Below, piece after piece: positions 1-8,799 of a stretch of DNA of 13,947 nt. The first letter of the stretch is position 1, and every line of letters starts with the position of its first letter. A model generated the notes under the pieces. It saw only the letters and a program-made list of their open reading frames with translations, made no database searches and was not told where the DNA came from. Made by a program: the position numbers and the translations under genes. This DNA is from Brachionus koreanus (taxonomy: Eukaryota; Rotifera; Eurotatoria; Ploima; Brachionidae): positions 175,851 to 189,797 of the forward strand of contig PJRA01000048.1 of NCBI GenBank assembly GCA_016987375.1, in the 5' to 3' direction.

Positions 1-390
1 TAAGAAAAAGAAATTTAACTACTTAAAAATAAGGGAAATAAATAAAGCGTTTACCATAAACTCTTCTTTTATTTACTAAAATATTTTAATTTAAAAAAAT
101 ATTCAAAATTAAAGCAAAATTAAAGTCCAAACCTAATAATAAAAAAAAAATTAAAATTTATGGAAGGAGGGCCTTGGGCCCGACTGGGAGAGTCTGGTTG
201 AAAATTTTATTTTATCAAAGACGCTAAAATCAAAAATAATATCTAACCTTTTATAAATTAGCAAAATTTTATCACTCAACATAAAATAAAACAGTTTAAA
301 AATAGATTTTTAAGAAAAAATTTGGTTTTTTTTCATCCTCAGACACTAGAAATAAAATTATTTTTGTCTAGTAAATTAGAAATAAATTAC
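1..390 (-). other. Start of the next TTLL11 intron, continuing off the left edge
   Basis: Immediately 3' of the SSFQ codons (minus strand) is a GTAATT donor at 385-390. The rest of the left margin is A+T-rich with stop codons in all frames and no segment resembling the expected C-terminal ATP-grasp block, so the next exon lies outside. A G+C-rich island of about 45 bp at 161-206 stands out and may be a mobile-element scrap. Confidence 0.55.
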
Positions 391-1665
391 TTGGAAACTT
401 GATGGACGTTGTTTGTTTGGTGAGTTGTATATTTCATGTGAAAGCTCGACTTTAATTTCGGGCAGAAGAGCAAAAACTGTTTTGATAATTAAATCATCTA
501 TATCACTTTTAATTTTTGTTACATTTATTCCAATTTTTGACATGTAACTAAATATTTTGCTCAATTTTCTTTTACTTCCATGCCCTGCTAAGTTTTCATC
601 GTCATTCTTCATTGAACTAAATTGATACTTGTCATTCTTCTTGTTTAATGAGTAATTTGTTAGATGCATATAAATTTGATTCAGATTATTTGAGTCAGGT
701 TTTTCGTAATCAACTGTTGCAAAACGTACCAAACCTTCATCATATATATAAATTTCAAGGGGTTTAATGTTTAGAATGACTACATAAATTCTAAAATCGG
801 ACTTAAGTCCATCTATCAAAAACGGATTGTGTACATATTCTTGAACAATAAAGCTTTTAGGATTATCAGTTTTAGGATTTAGATATCCTTTAGGTGAACT
901 TATCAAATAAATTCCGTCACCTTGGCTTCCGTCATTGGGCTTAACAATAAATGTAGTCAGCGTTTTTTTCATTTTAAAATCTTGGTCATGAATGAAGCGA
1001 CATTCTTGCGTAAACTCTTTCAATTGCTCAGGCAAAAACCATGTTCTTGGATAAAAATTGTACTCATCTGGATAAAAACGCCTCATTACATTTAACGAAT
1101 GACTAAGGGGACCTTTTTTCAATAGATGGTTCATTGAAGGAAACTTGTTTAAACGTGATTCAGGAGAATAGCATCCAAAAGAGTTGTTATCGCGTCCTTC
1201 ATGAGAAGCGCAAGATTGCCATATAATATCACAGCCATTTGCAAGTCCATATGGACATTCTTGCCATCCTAACTCAGCTATGCATAATTTCAATACTTCA
1301 GTGTTTGACCTGGCTTTAGATGTATCAACGGTAATTTTAGACTTAGAAGTAACAATTGATTTCAATTTAACATTATCTCTTAAATCGATAGAACTCTCAT
1401 TTAATGAAGGCCTTGATAAATGTGGTTTTTTTACTAAGTTAAAATCAAAATTTTTTGAAAACTCAATTTTTTGATCACTTTTTAAAGAACTAGAGAACAA
1501 TTTAACTCCAACAGAAGATTTGATGCGACGCATATCTGTTTTTAGTACGTTTTTTGAAGTACTTAATGGCCGAAATGGTTTTATTGCTTCTTCAAGAGGA
1601 TTTTTTAACTCCATTTCATTGATTGACTTAAGATCAGAATCTCCTTTTATCTCCTTTTCATTTTG
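391..1665 (-). CDS. TTLL11: Tubulin polyglutamylase TTLL11-like, main exon (gene partial at left edge)
   Basis: This exon encodes 425 residues of a tubulin-tyrosine-ligase-like enzyme, a family that uses ATP to add glutamates to tubulin tails in cilia and other stable microtubules. Counting from the ATG at 1614, the visible motifs are ITVDTSKAR (about 94-102), NKFPSMNHLLKK (156-167), YNFYPRTWFLP (185-195), the ATP-grasp lysine and glycine loop FIVKPNDGSQGDGIYLI (222-238), QEY (258-260), DFRIYVV (273-279), MHLTNYSLNK (316-325) and GSKRKLS (346-352). The TVDTSKA block and the ALLPEIKV...SSFQ end point to TTLL11 within the family. Reading stays open for 17 codons upstream of that ATG to a pyrimidine-rich acceptor (ttataag, exon start 1665), so 1614 may not be the true start. 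The exon stops at SSFQ, followed by a GTAATT donor at 390. The last catalytic acidic residues must lie in exons beyond position 1. The subfamily call is from memory of family motifs and was not searched. Confidence 0.88.
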
Positions 1666-3303
1666 CTTATAAAATAAAAATTAATTTTTGTGATTTAGAC
1701 AGTTTTTAAATTTATCATATTAAATTAAAAAAAATAGAAACCAAAAAATTTTATTTATATTCAAATAAATGAAGTGTTAATCATTCGACTTTGATAAAGG
1801 CCTGTTGATAAATTTTAAAATTCAAAGATTAAACAAATCTTATTTTACTTTATCACATTCAACTATTAATAAAAATATTACTAGTGACCCCACACACTTA
1901 AACACTAGCTGATGTTAAATTAAGATTTAAAAATAAATTTAAAAAAAAATGATTAATTTTGAGTAATAGAATAAAAATATCTGCTAGAATTCTCTATTCC
2001 TTTTTTTTACATTTATTTTAAAAAATTTTAGTTTTGATTTTATTAAATTTTTTTCCTAAATTACCAAGTATTCACAAGATAATGGATGTATTTTTATTGC
2101 TTTTAAAATTAAATGAATAAGTATTTAAAGAATTGTGAATAAAGTGCGAATTATCACATGACTAAATTATAAAAAGTTTTTATTTTGAAAATATTTTTTA
2201 TTTAACTTAGGATTTATTTTTTTGATTATAGTAAAAAAATTAAAATTTTTATCCAAAAATTTTATTTAGACCGTGAAAGACCAAAGATTTAATTAATTTG
2301 AAAACTGATATTTTTGATTCAAAAAATAAAAAAAGAAAATTTTCAAGAAAAAAATTATGCTTTTGAAATGAAAAATACGCTTTTATTTCAAAAATTATTT
2401 TTTTTTATAATCTTTAATTTGCGAGTAGTGGTGCGTGACGAGCATATTAAGCAGATATACAAATAAAAAACAAATACTAAACTTTTTAAAACAATATTCT
2501 TGACGTAAATGGTCAATATACACACACAAAAAAATAGGGAACATTTTTTGTCAGTAGATAATTATTTTTTTATTAGATTTTTTTTTTAATTAAAAATAGA
2601 TAATATCAAATAGAAACAGATAAAAGTTTTTTAATGTTCCCCATGTTAAGCGATTATTTTCTTTTAAATCTAAGCTAAAAATTGCAATTAATATTGATGA
2701 TGGAATTATTTAGTCTTGAAAATATCTTCAATAATTTTCAAAAAATTTGCAATTTGAAAAATTATAAAGTGATTTTGGAACTATGAAGATATAGATTGAA
2801 ATGACATGTCCTTTTTCAACTTTTAAGAACATATTCCTTCAAAAATAAACCAAAAAAACTTTCAATTTAAAAGTCTATTTTTTTGTCTTCAAATATTTTA
2901 TCCATGTAGAATTATTTAATTTTATCACACCGCAAAGGACCTACAATCTTAACAAGTTAATCTTTTTATCCTATTCTAAGTTCAGATTAAAAAAGATAAA
3001 ATATATAAGTGAATATACATTCAGATAATAGAAAAAATGTGAAAGATTTTTTTCGTCTTGTTTGTTATTAAATATCAATATTTTATCATTTTTGTAAAGT
3101 TTGTTCTTAATAAGCGTGGAAGAATTATTCCTTTCATGCTTAATTTTTTAGCTAAGATTTTTACACATTTGATTTTTAAATTGTAAGACGTTTATTTTTT
3201 CAAACATAGATAATTAAAAAAAAATCCTTGTAAAAAACCAAGAAAGTAATTGACATTTATTTCTTAACCCTTTTAACGGCTGCTCACTTTTATTATTAGA
3301 TTT
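1666..3303. other. A+T-rich non-coding stretch, no gene seen
   Basis: Homopolymer-rich sequence without any open frame that looks like protein. The only structure noticed is a short inverted pair, GGGAACATT at 2537-2545 and AATGTTCCC at 2633-2641. It forms the left part of the proposed TTLL11 intron. Confidence 0.5.
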
Positions 3304-3664
3304 TGTGGTCTAGTAACCACAAGAGCAAAATTAGATGTGCTCTCTAATCGAAACTTGTTCATATTATTATATTTACACTACTCATAAAAGCACTAGTCTC
3401 ACCGACGCTTGGGACTAGGCTTAGAATAAAACAATATTTAATCTTTATTTACTAATTATTTACAACTTTGTTAAAAATCTATTCACATCTATTTGATAAA
3501 CTAAAACTCTAATCTTTCCGTTTCATCTAATTTTATTTACACTTTGTACATCGGCTACAGAGCGGCCGTTTTCTATTTTAAAACTTAGATTAATAAAACA
3601 CTTATAAAGCATTTAACGTTTAAAGTGCTATTAATAAAAAACCCTATTAAAACACAACAGAACA
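3304..3664 (+). repeat. Probable 5' LTR of a Ty3/gypsy-type element
   Basis: The segment starts TGTGGT and ends CAGAACA, with a tRNA-Ser-like primer binding site two bases further on. It contains a CATAAAAG promoter-like sequence at offset 79 and AATAAA at 3425-3430. Two hairpins sit at expected LTR positions: TTGTGGT/ACCACAA around a 6-nt loop (3303-3322, overlapping the start) and CTAGTCTC/GGGACTAG with one G-U pair (3393-3418). No matching partner LTR is present, so the boundaries rest on the TG...CA ends and the primer site. Confidence 0.5.
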
Positions 3665-3666
3665 TC

Positions 3667-3678
3667 TGGCAACGAGGA
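3667..3678 (+). other. Primer binding site, tRNA-Ser(GCU) type, one mismatch
   Basis: TGGCAACGAGGA follows the LTR end after a TC spacer. It differs by one base from TGGCGACGAGGA, the complement of the 3' end of animal tRNA-Ser(GCU) including CCA. Its position just upstream of the gag start at 3709 fits an LTR retrotransposon that primes minus-strand synthesis with this tRNA. Confidence 0.55.
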
Positions 3679-3708
3679 AAAAAACAAAAAAACTAAATTA
3701 AAAGTCGA

Positions 3709-4320
3709 ATGAACACGACCACAACTCGAGAAGAACCAGACAGTACGATTGCATCATCGCAAATTATTCCACAGACAAACGAAGAGGAAAACGAAAACAA
3801 AACGGCACGAGACGCCAGCGAGACAAAACAAGAGGAAGAAGAAATGAATGAGCAAATAACATGTGGTATGTTTCAATACTCAACTGGTGAAGAGCTAACC
3901 ACAGTAGACTCAAGATGGAAAATGTGGCTAGAACGGTACAAGCTGTACGTTCACACAAAGAACCTCCAAGCCGACCGTCACATGAAGAGACGAGATGGAG
4001 AGCCAGTGCACGACTACGTCTTGAGGCTACGCCAACAGGCTGCCCTCTGCAAGTTCGGTGAAATGAAACATCTTGTCTCAATTGGTGGCTGGTTCCAAAT
4101 TGCTGGCATTCCAAGAGAAATGCTGCAGAACAAACAACTTGACCCTTGCAAACGCGATTGAAACCGCGCGAGGATATGAAAGTTGTGTGCAAAATATGAA
4201 TCTTCTCATAAATCCAACATTCGACACGTCCATAATGTACTGCGAACGAAGAATGGGCACAAGAAGCACAAAACCAAATGCTGAAAACAATAAAAAACAT
4301 GGACAGTGCAAATGGTGTGG
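3709..4320 (+). pseudogene. Decayed Ty3/gypsy-type gag, frameshifted and internally deleted
   Basis: The frame opens with an ATG at 3709, 30 bases after the primer site, and gives an acidic N-terminus, then a capsid-like stretch WKMWLERYKLYV and DGEPVHDYVLRLRQQAALC, typical of invertebrate Ty3/gypsy gag. Between NLQADRHMK and RRDGEP the usual middle of the capsid region is missing, so an internal deletion is likely. This frame closes at 4161. The expected continuation, LTLANAIETARGYE, is in the next frame from about 4139, so at least one frameshift is present. The protein then reaches QCKWCGG, the first half of a zinc knuckle, and stops resembling gag at about 4320, where a second primer-site-like sequence follows. 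No protease, reverse transcriptase or integrase follows. Base composition is much less A+T-rich than the surroundings, which marks it as inserted DNA. Confidence 0.72.
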
Positions 4321-4344
4321 GGGCAACTGCCAAAGCATTACATC

Positions 4345-4357
4345 TGGCGACGAGGAT
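4345..4357 (+). other. Second primer binding site, exact tRNA-Ser(GCU) complement
   Basis: TGGCGACGAGGAT matches the complement of the 3' end of animal tRNA-Ser(GCU) over 13 bases. The flanks (ACATC before, AAAA after) also match those of the first site at 3667. It lies directly after the broken zinc knuckle of gag, where no primer site belongs in a normal element. Confidence 0.55.
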
Positions 4358-4704
4358 AAAAGCCCTAGAAGACTAATAAAATTGCTTCTCGGTGGCAGCA
4401 ATGTTTATAGTGCGTACAGTGGCTACCTGGCGATTGTCAGTTAGTACCTGGGAAAAATAATAGTCTATGACTGATCTCGGTCATTTATGATCCGGCAGTG
4501 GTCAAAATGATCGACAGTTCCCTAGCAGTCGCTATTAAAGCGGGGGGTAGATGTGATATAGCGACATTTCTGTCGATATCACTGGATTAGTTAACTAACT
4601 TAACCATGAGCGTTTAAGTTAGAATGGTGCATAAAAAGCTGCTCCTAAACGTCTAACGAGGAGATCGGATAAACGGGCTCAAGGGTACTAATGTAAACAT
4701 TACA
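4345..4704 (+). mobile_element. Miniature LTR-element-like segment: primer site, short internal region, polypurine tract, LTR
   Basis: After the primer site come 178 bases with no recognised coding, a polypurine tract (4536-4551, with six G in a row), then an LTR-like end starting TGTGATATAG at 4552. That end opens with a strong hairpin: GTGATAT and CGACA pair with TGTCG and ATATCAC around a TTTC loop (4553-4582). CATAAAAAG follows at offset 78, and a possible end CATTACA falls at 4698-4704. The bases before the primer site also read CATTACA, as if only the last nucleotides of a matching 5' LTR were left. The order resembles a TRIM-type non-autonomous element, or the two ends of a deleted one. 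Confidence 0.4.
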
Positions 4705-4784
4705 GATGTATCTGGATTTGCCCAAGAGACTACAAATTCGGCAATGTTAAAATAAGTTGCATATTTGTCGTAAACAGAGTTTGT

Positions 4785-4898
4785 TCAGCGCCTAGATTGA
4801 ATTTCTTCTATGTCTGCAGCATCATTTTCAGTATTATCAAGTTGATTATTCTGATTATTGACTGATAAGGGTACAGAAGTTAAAGAAGCTTTAGACAT
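4785..4898 (-). other. 37-codon acidic open frame at the edge of the element debris
   Basis: An ATG at 4898 opens a frame encoding MSKASLTSVPLSVNNQNNQ and an acidic tail ending EEIQSRR, with a stop at 4785. It has no recognised domain. It might be the first part of a transposon ORF cut off by the neighbouring element, or chance. Base composition is less A+T-rich than the flanks. Confidence 0.2.
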
Positions 4899-4938
4899 TT
4901 TTTAGTTTATTTTTTAGCTGCACCATAAGTTAAGACAC

Positions 4939-5014
4939 GCCTTTAGACCATGCACCAGAGTACATCTCGCCCATGCTATAATTGGAACATGAATATAATT
5001 GCCTTTGGACCATG
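4939..5014. repeat. Pair of 14-bp direct repeats
   Basis: GCCTTTAGACCATG at 4939-4952 and GCCTTTGGACCATG at 5001-5014 differ at one base and are 62 bp apart. They lie just upstream (minus strand) of the 37-codon frame. They could be subterminal repeats of a transposon. Confidence 0.4.
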
Positions 5015-5160
5015 TATGTTATAATATTATTAACTATATATAATAGAAGATAGATGTATTTTCTAATTAAAATTGTTGAACACTCAATAATTAAAAATAA
5101 TCATATTAAACTTACCATTGATATAAAAACTTAAAATAAATTACTAATGCCTTTATATCT

Positions 5161-5213
5161 TCTTATTTTTTTTGATTGAAATTAATCTTCTAATAGCGAA
5201 TACAAATTCGAAT
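5161..5213 (+). repeat. Dispersed repeat, copy 1
   Basis: About 50 bases recur at 8211-8261 in the same orientation. They share an identical 25-base core (5175-5199), with two substitutions and two single-base indels in the rest. Decayed element coding sequence follows in both places, so this may be a piece of a shared transposon end. Confidence 0.65.
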
Positions 5214-5275
5214 ATTCAAATGATTCAAAAACGCACAAGAATATTATAAAAAAAAGGAGATGGATACATTGGACT

Positions 5276-5413
5276 CTTATACCCTTTCTTAATGCTCATC
5301 GTGGTATATTAAATTATTACAGAAAACAATTTCCAATCCGTCTTGCATACCCTCTAATTATTTTTAAATCACAACGACAAACACTTGGCAAAGCAGTAAA
5401 GAACAAAGTTTAA
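5276..5413 (+). pseudogene. Helitron/Pif1-type helicase fragment
   Basis: The open stretch from 5276 to a stop at 5411 encodes YYRKQFPIRLAYPLIIFKSQ followed by RQTLGKAV. This matches the C-terminal motif of Pif1-like helicases in Helitrons, where a QFP-x-R-x-A block leads into an (I/N)K-x-QGQT-L motif. Here the second glycine of QGQT has become Arg (SQRQT), as expected in a decayed copy. Only about 45 codons remain; no Rep domain or other helicase motif is recognisable nearby. Confidence 0.6.
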
Positions 5414-5592
5414 GGCTTATCTTTGTAGCATTATCACTTTCGCATTCGCTTTTCTTAAAAGTTTGACTAGATGTGATTTCTAAAAAATTTTCTAAAATAT
5501 CACTTAAAAATCAGGTTTGATTTTTGAATAGAATTTTTTCAATCGAATTCGGTCAAGATAAAACAGCATTTGCAGATCTTAGAAATATATAA

Positions 5593-5712
5593 ATGAAGTC
5601 ATATAAAAACTCGGTAAAAACTACTCCATACCAGATTCATTTAAGATTTATAAATGAAACAAATTTTTTTGATCTTAAAAGAATTTTAAATTTTTACTGG
5701 AACAAAAAATAG
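5593..5712 (+). other. Possible integrase scrap of an LTR element (39-codon frame)
   Basis: A short frame contains SYKNSVKTTPYQIHLRF, which recalls the N-S-V-x-T-x-x-T-P-x-x-x-x-F block near the end of the retroviral-type integrase core. A stop lies immediately upstream of the ATG and the frame ends at 5710-5712. The match is short and may be chance. Confidence 0.25.
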
Positions 5713-6285
5713 TAATAATAATAATATTAATGGTGATAAGCTATAGCAGGATATATATAGTAGCGTTTCATATTATTCATCACTTAAATTCGTTTCAATT
5801 TCATTATTTTTTCCGTTTTCTTTTCTTCTTCTTTTCGTTTTTTTCACTTTAGAATAGATTATAAATTTTTTTTTATTTATCAAATCCATGGGACGAAATA
5901 TTTTTCAATTTATAAATTATTGCAATAAATAAAAAAAAGAAAAAAAATTTAAGCCATAAAAAAATCAATATATTATTATTTTTTAAATATTAGAAAAAAT
6001 AGTCAAATTAACTTTTTAAAAACAAAAAAATTATTTAATTTGATATTAGTTTTAACTTAATGACATTAATAATTTGGTTTGAAAGTTAAATATTTACTCG
6101 AACAAGAGAGTAAAAAAATCATTTTTTTTTTGCTTTTTTATTTTGACAGTTAGAGAATAAAGCTTGAAAAAAATCGTTAAAAACAAACGTCTATAAATCA
6201 AATAAATTTTTTTAAACTTTACAAATATGATGATCATAAAAAGCATGTGAAATAATTTAAACAAATAATTAACAATATAAATTAC
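5713..6285. other. A+T-rich non-coding stretch, no gene seen
   Basis: Dominated by A and T runs and pyrimidine-rich sequence. The open frame at 6094-6285 on the minus strand is only the exon ending at 6286 read on into its intron. Confidence 0.5.
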
Positions 6286-6572
6286 CTTGTTTTGATTTTT
6301 GTTTAATCCACTTTGATTTGTTTTCAAATTTTTTTCATTTATTTTTTCATTTTCTTTAAAAAATAAACTTGAATAATCTAAAAAATGTAATTTTTTTTAT
6401 AAAAAATTAGCTTTAAAATTCTAAACTTACCACTAATAGACTTCTTATCACTTTTTACAGTAATTGAAGATAGTTCGCTATCAGATTCAGATGATAAAGT
6501 TTCATCAATGAACGAACTTGAGTAAGTGCTTGTATCATTTAAATCAGTTTCTGACTGTGAACCAGAATTCAT
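6286..6572 (-). CDS. TTLL11: Probable 5' exons of the TTLL11-like gene
   Basis: Two exons can be modelled. The first runs from the ATG at 6572 to 6431 and ends at a consensus GTAAGT donor in phase 1. The second runs from 6377 (acceptor ttttttag) to 6286 and ends AAC AAG before a GTAATT donor in phase 0. The 53-nt intron between them (6378-6430) has the same size as the WASHC2 introns. Together they give 78 residues, beginning MNSGSQSETDLNDTSTYSSS. They are rich in Ser, Asp and Glu, then Lys and Asn, and carry no recognised domain. The phase-0 end fits the phase-0 acceptor at 1665, and disordered N-termini are usual in this family. The link needs a 4.6-kb intron and is an inference. It could instead be a separate gene, or small exons could lie between. 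The exon pair itself is well supported. Confidence 0.6.
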
Positions 6573-6588
6573 TTTTCAAAATATTCAT

Positions 6589-8210
6589 AAGGCGTTTTAG
6601 CTTAAAAACATTTAAAACAATAATCAAAATAAATTTATTGCTTAAACATTTAACAAAAAGTAATTGAATAAGTATTTATACTAGAAATTTTTAAAAAAGG
6701 TAAAATTTATATGGAATTCTGTTTGATGCGGACTTGCTTAGAAAAAAAAAGATACGAATAACGTTGCTAAGCTACTTCATACTTTTCTTTTTCATTTATT
6801 CTCTTACACAATCTCATTTTTAAATTAAGATATGCAGACTTTCAAAAATTTCAAATTATTTTTAATTTAAATTGATTTAAAAAAAAAGAGTAAAATTGTT
6901 TGTTTTCTGAAAAATAACTACAACTCTGGTTAACTATTATTTTTATTTGGATTTTGAAAGCTCTCAAAAATAATTTTATTCTATTCTAATGCAAAATTCT
7001 ATTCAAAGGAAATATTTTTCATATTTCATTTTGTACAAGAACTCTTTAGCTGATTTTTTAGTTGCAATTGAAAAGCCTCTCCGAATTGAAACCATTTAGA
7101 ATTTTCTTTTTTAATACTTTAATAAGAGTAGGATTTCTAGACTACTTGTTTTGGCTATAAGTTTCTTTTGTAATCGACTTTTAGAAAACACAGAAATTTT
7201 ACTAAATATTTAAATTAAATCCATAAAGTAAGTCATTTTAAAATATTTATTTTAATTATAAAAAATCGTACAAAGATTATAGAAAAATTTCTCTTTATTT
7301 CAAGTTCACTGACAATTTAAAAGCTTTCAATTTATGAAATATATTTTAATTTTAAAATTTTTAAAGGCCCGTGGGAATCTGAAGATTATAAACCGTTGAA
7401 ATTGTTAGAATTTTGAATATACCCAGTTAATAGTCTCTGATACTGATAGAGATTGCAATTTTGAAAATAAATTTAATTAAAAAATTAATTGTTTAAAATT
7501 GTATTGATGATGAAATAGAAATGCTTTAAAAATCAAATGAGATCATTAGATTAGTTTCACCATTAAGTATGATTTAGCTGAAGAACTATATGTGTTGACA
7601 TTAATCATGTATAAAATGTAAAAAATACACAATGGATGAAGTAAACCTAGTAATTTTTCAAAATATTTAATGAGGTTTTAAAATTAAATTTGATTTGAAG
7701 TCATAAATTTAATCTTATCTTTTTATTTTGTTGCGATTTCTTAGTTTGAAAATAAAATTAATTAAGGAAGTTTGAAATTTTAAATAAAAAATTTAGAAAA
7801 TTTTTCCATGACATTTTGAAAAAAAATATTTATTTTGGAATTGTAAATTTTCATTTAACAAAAAAAGAAGTTACTGTCATTAAAATATTGCTTATTTATT
7901 TTTGATATATATTTATTTCAATTTATTTTTGTATGAATAAAAAAAAACTTTTTTTGGAAGAATAAAATTTCATAGCAAGTTTTTAAATTTTTTTTTAAAT
8001 TTGAATGCTTTATTTTCAAATTTTAGTAAAAGAATTTTAATCTCTTTAAATTTGATGAAATTTTATTGCGCATTTTAAATTTTCTAATTAAATTTATTCA
8101 AAATAAATGCATTAATCACTATTTAAGCCATCATCAAGCTTTCAGTTGACTTGGAATTACCAAATTATCAGCTAACATATTACAGTTTTATACCTTTTCG
8201 ATTTTAACAT
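6589..8210. other. Intergenic A+T-rich stretch, no gene seen
   Basis: Lies between the first TTLL11-like exon and the LINE-bearing segment. All frames are broken and no familiar protein, RNA gene or strong inverted repeat was recognised. The part next to 6600 should hold the TTLL11 promoter, but no individual element can be named. Confidence 0.45.
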
Positions 8211-8261
8211 TCTTATTTTTTTAATTGAAATTAATCTTCTAATAGCGATTACAAATTGAAT
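8211..8261 (+). repeat. Dispersed repeat, copy 2
   Basis: Direct repeat of 5161-5213; the identical 25-base core is at 8224-8248. See copy 1 for the comparison. Confidence 0.65.
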
Positions 8262-8799
8262 TCTCACACTAATTCTTATTTACACCACGATGAACTTGAT
8301 TTTAATAAAGCCATTGAAGCCTAATCTATATGATGAGCTAGAACATTTGGCAATATTTTATAAAAAAAATCAGATTTTTTTCAGACAAGTCTTTAATTTT
8401 TGTGACTTAGTTCTATAAGCAAATGTAATGTGAAAACAACTTGGCAATCTGTTTTAATCTTACCGGGTTTTCTACATCTGTAAATATCCTATTCAAATTC
8501 AACTATTTTTCAATTTTCTTTGCCACTAGTTAGAATTTTAGAACATTTTTCTATTAATTCACATCCAATTAAATTACCTTCAATTCGTACCTAAACGTTC
8601 TTTGAACGTCATCTGGTTAAAATTTCGTCAATAGAAGAGTTTTCAACTCATTTCATGTTAAGTTTTCTTTCTTTTTATTTAAATTTCTGACTAAAAGCCA
8701 AGCATTTTCTCTTAATAATTTGTTTACTGTAGTAACCAATCTATTTTTATATATCCTCTAGTCTACGGCTGTTTCGACAAGGTAGATCCATTCTTTAAG

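Larger units (their letters stand above)
1666..6285 (-). other. Proposed 4.6-kb intron of TTLL11, filled with mobile-element debris
   Basis: The stretch lies between the GTAATT donor at 6285 and the acceptor ending at 1666, with matching phase 0 on both sides. It is about 80 times longer than the other five introns that can be measured here (48-60 nt). Inside it are the LTR-retroelement remnants (3304-4704), a Helitron helicase scrap (5276-5413) and several short repeats. It rests only on strand, phase and splice-site logic; no transcript evidence is available. Confidence 0.45.

Noticed and set aside
165..206. 14-codon plus-strand peptide frame in the G+C-rich island (ATG to TGA)
   Set aside because: Too short, no family recognised and inside a presumed intron.
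2537..2641. GGGAACATT ... AATGTTCCC inverted pair as MITE ends
   Set aside because: Only nine bases pair, the arms diverge at once and no target-site duplication is visible; chance is likely.
3764..4333. Long minus-strand open frame opposite the gag remnant, and another at 4078-4401
   Set aside because: Cys/Ser/Leu-rich antisense translation of gag; the plus strand carries recognisable capsid motifs.
5100..5116. Consensus GTAAGT donor on the minus strand suggesting an extra TTLL11 exon
   Set aside because: No open, plausible exon with an acceptor could be found just upstream of it.
6094..6285. Membrane-like peptide on the minus strand
   Set aside because: It lies downstream of a GTAATT donor and is exon 2 of the TTLL11-like gene read into its intron.
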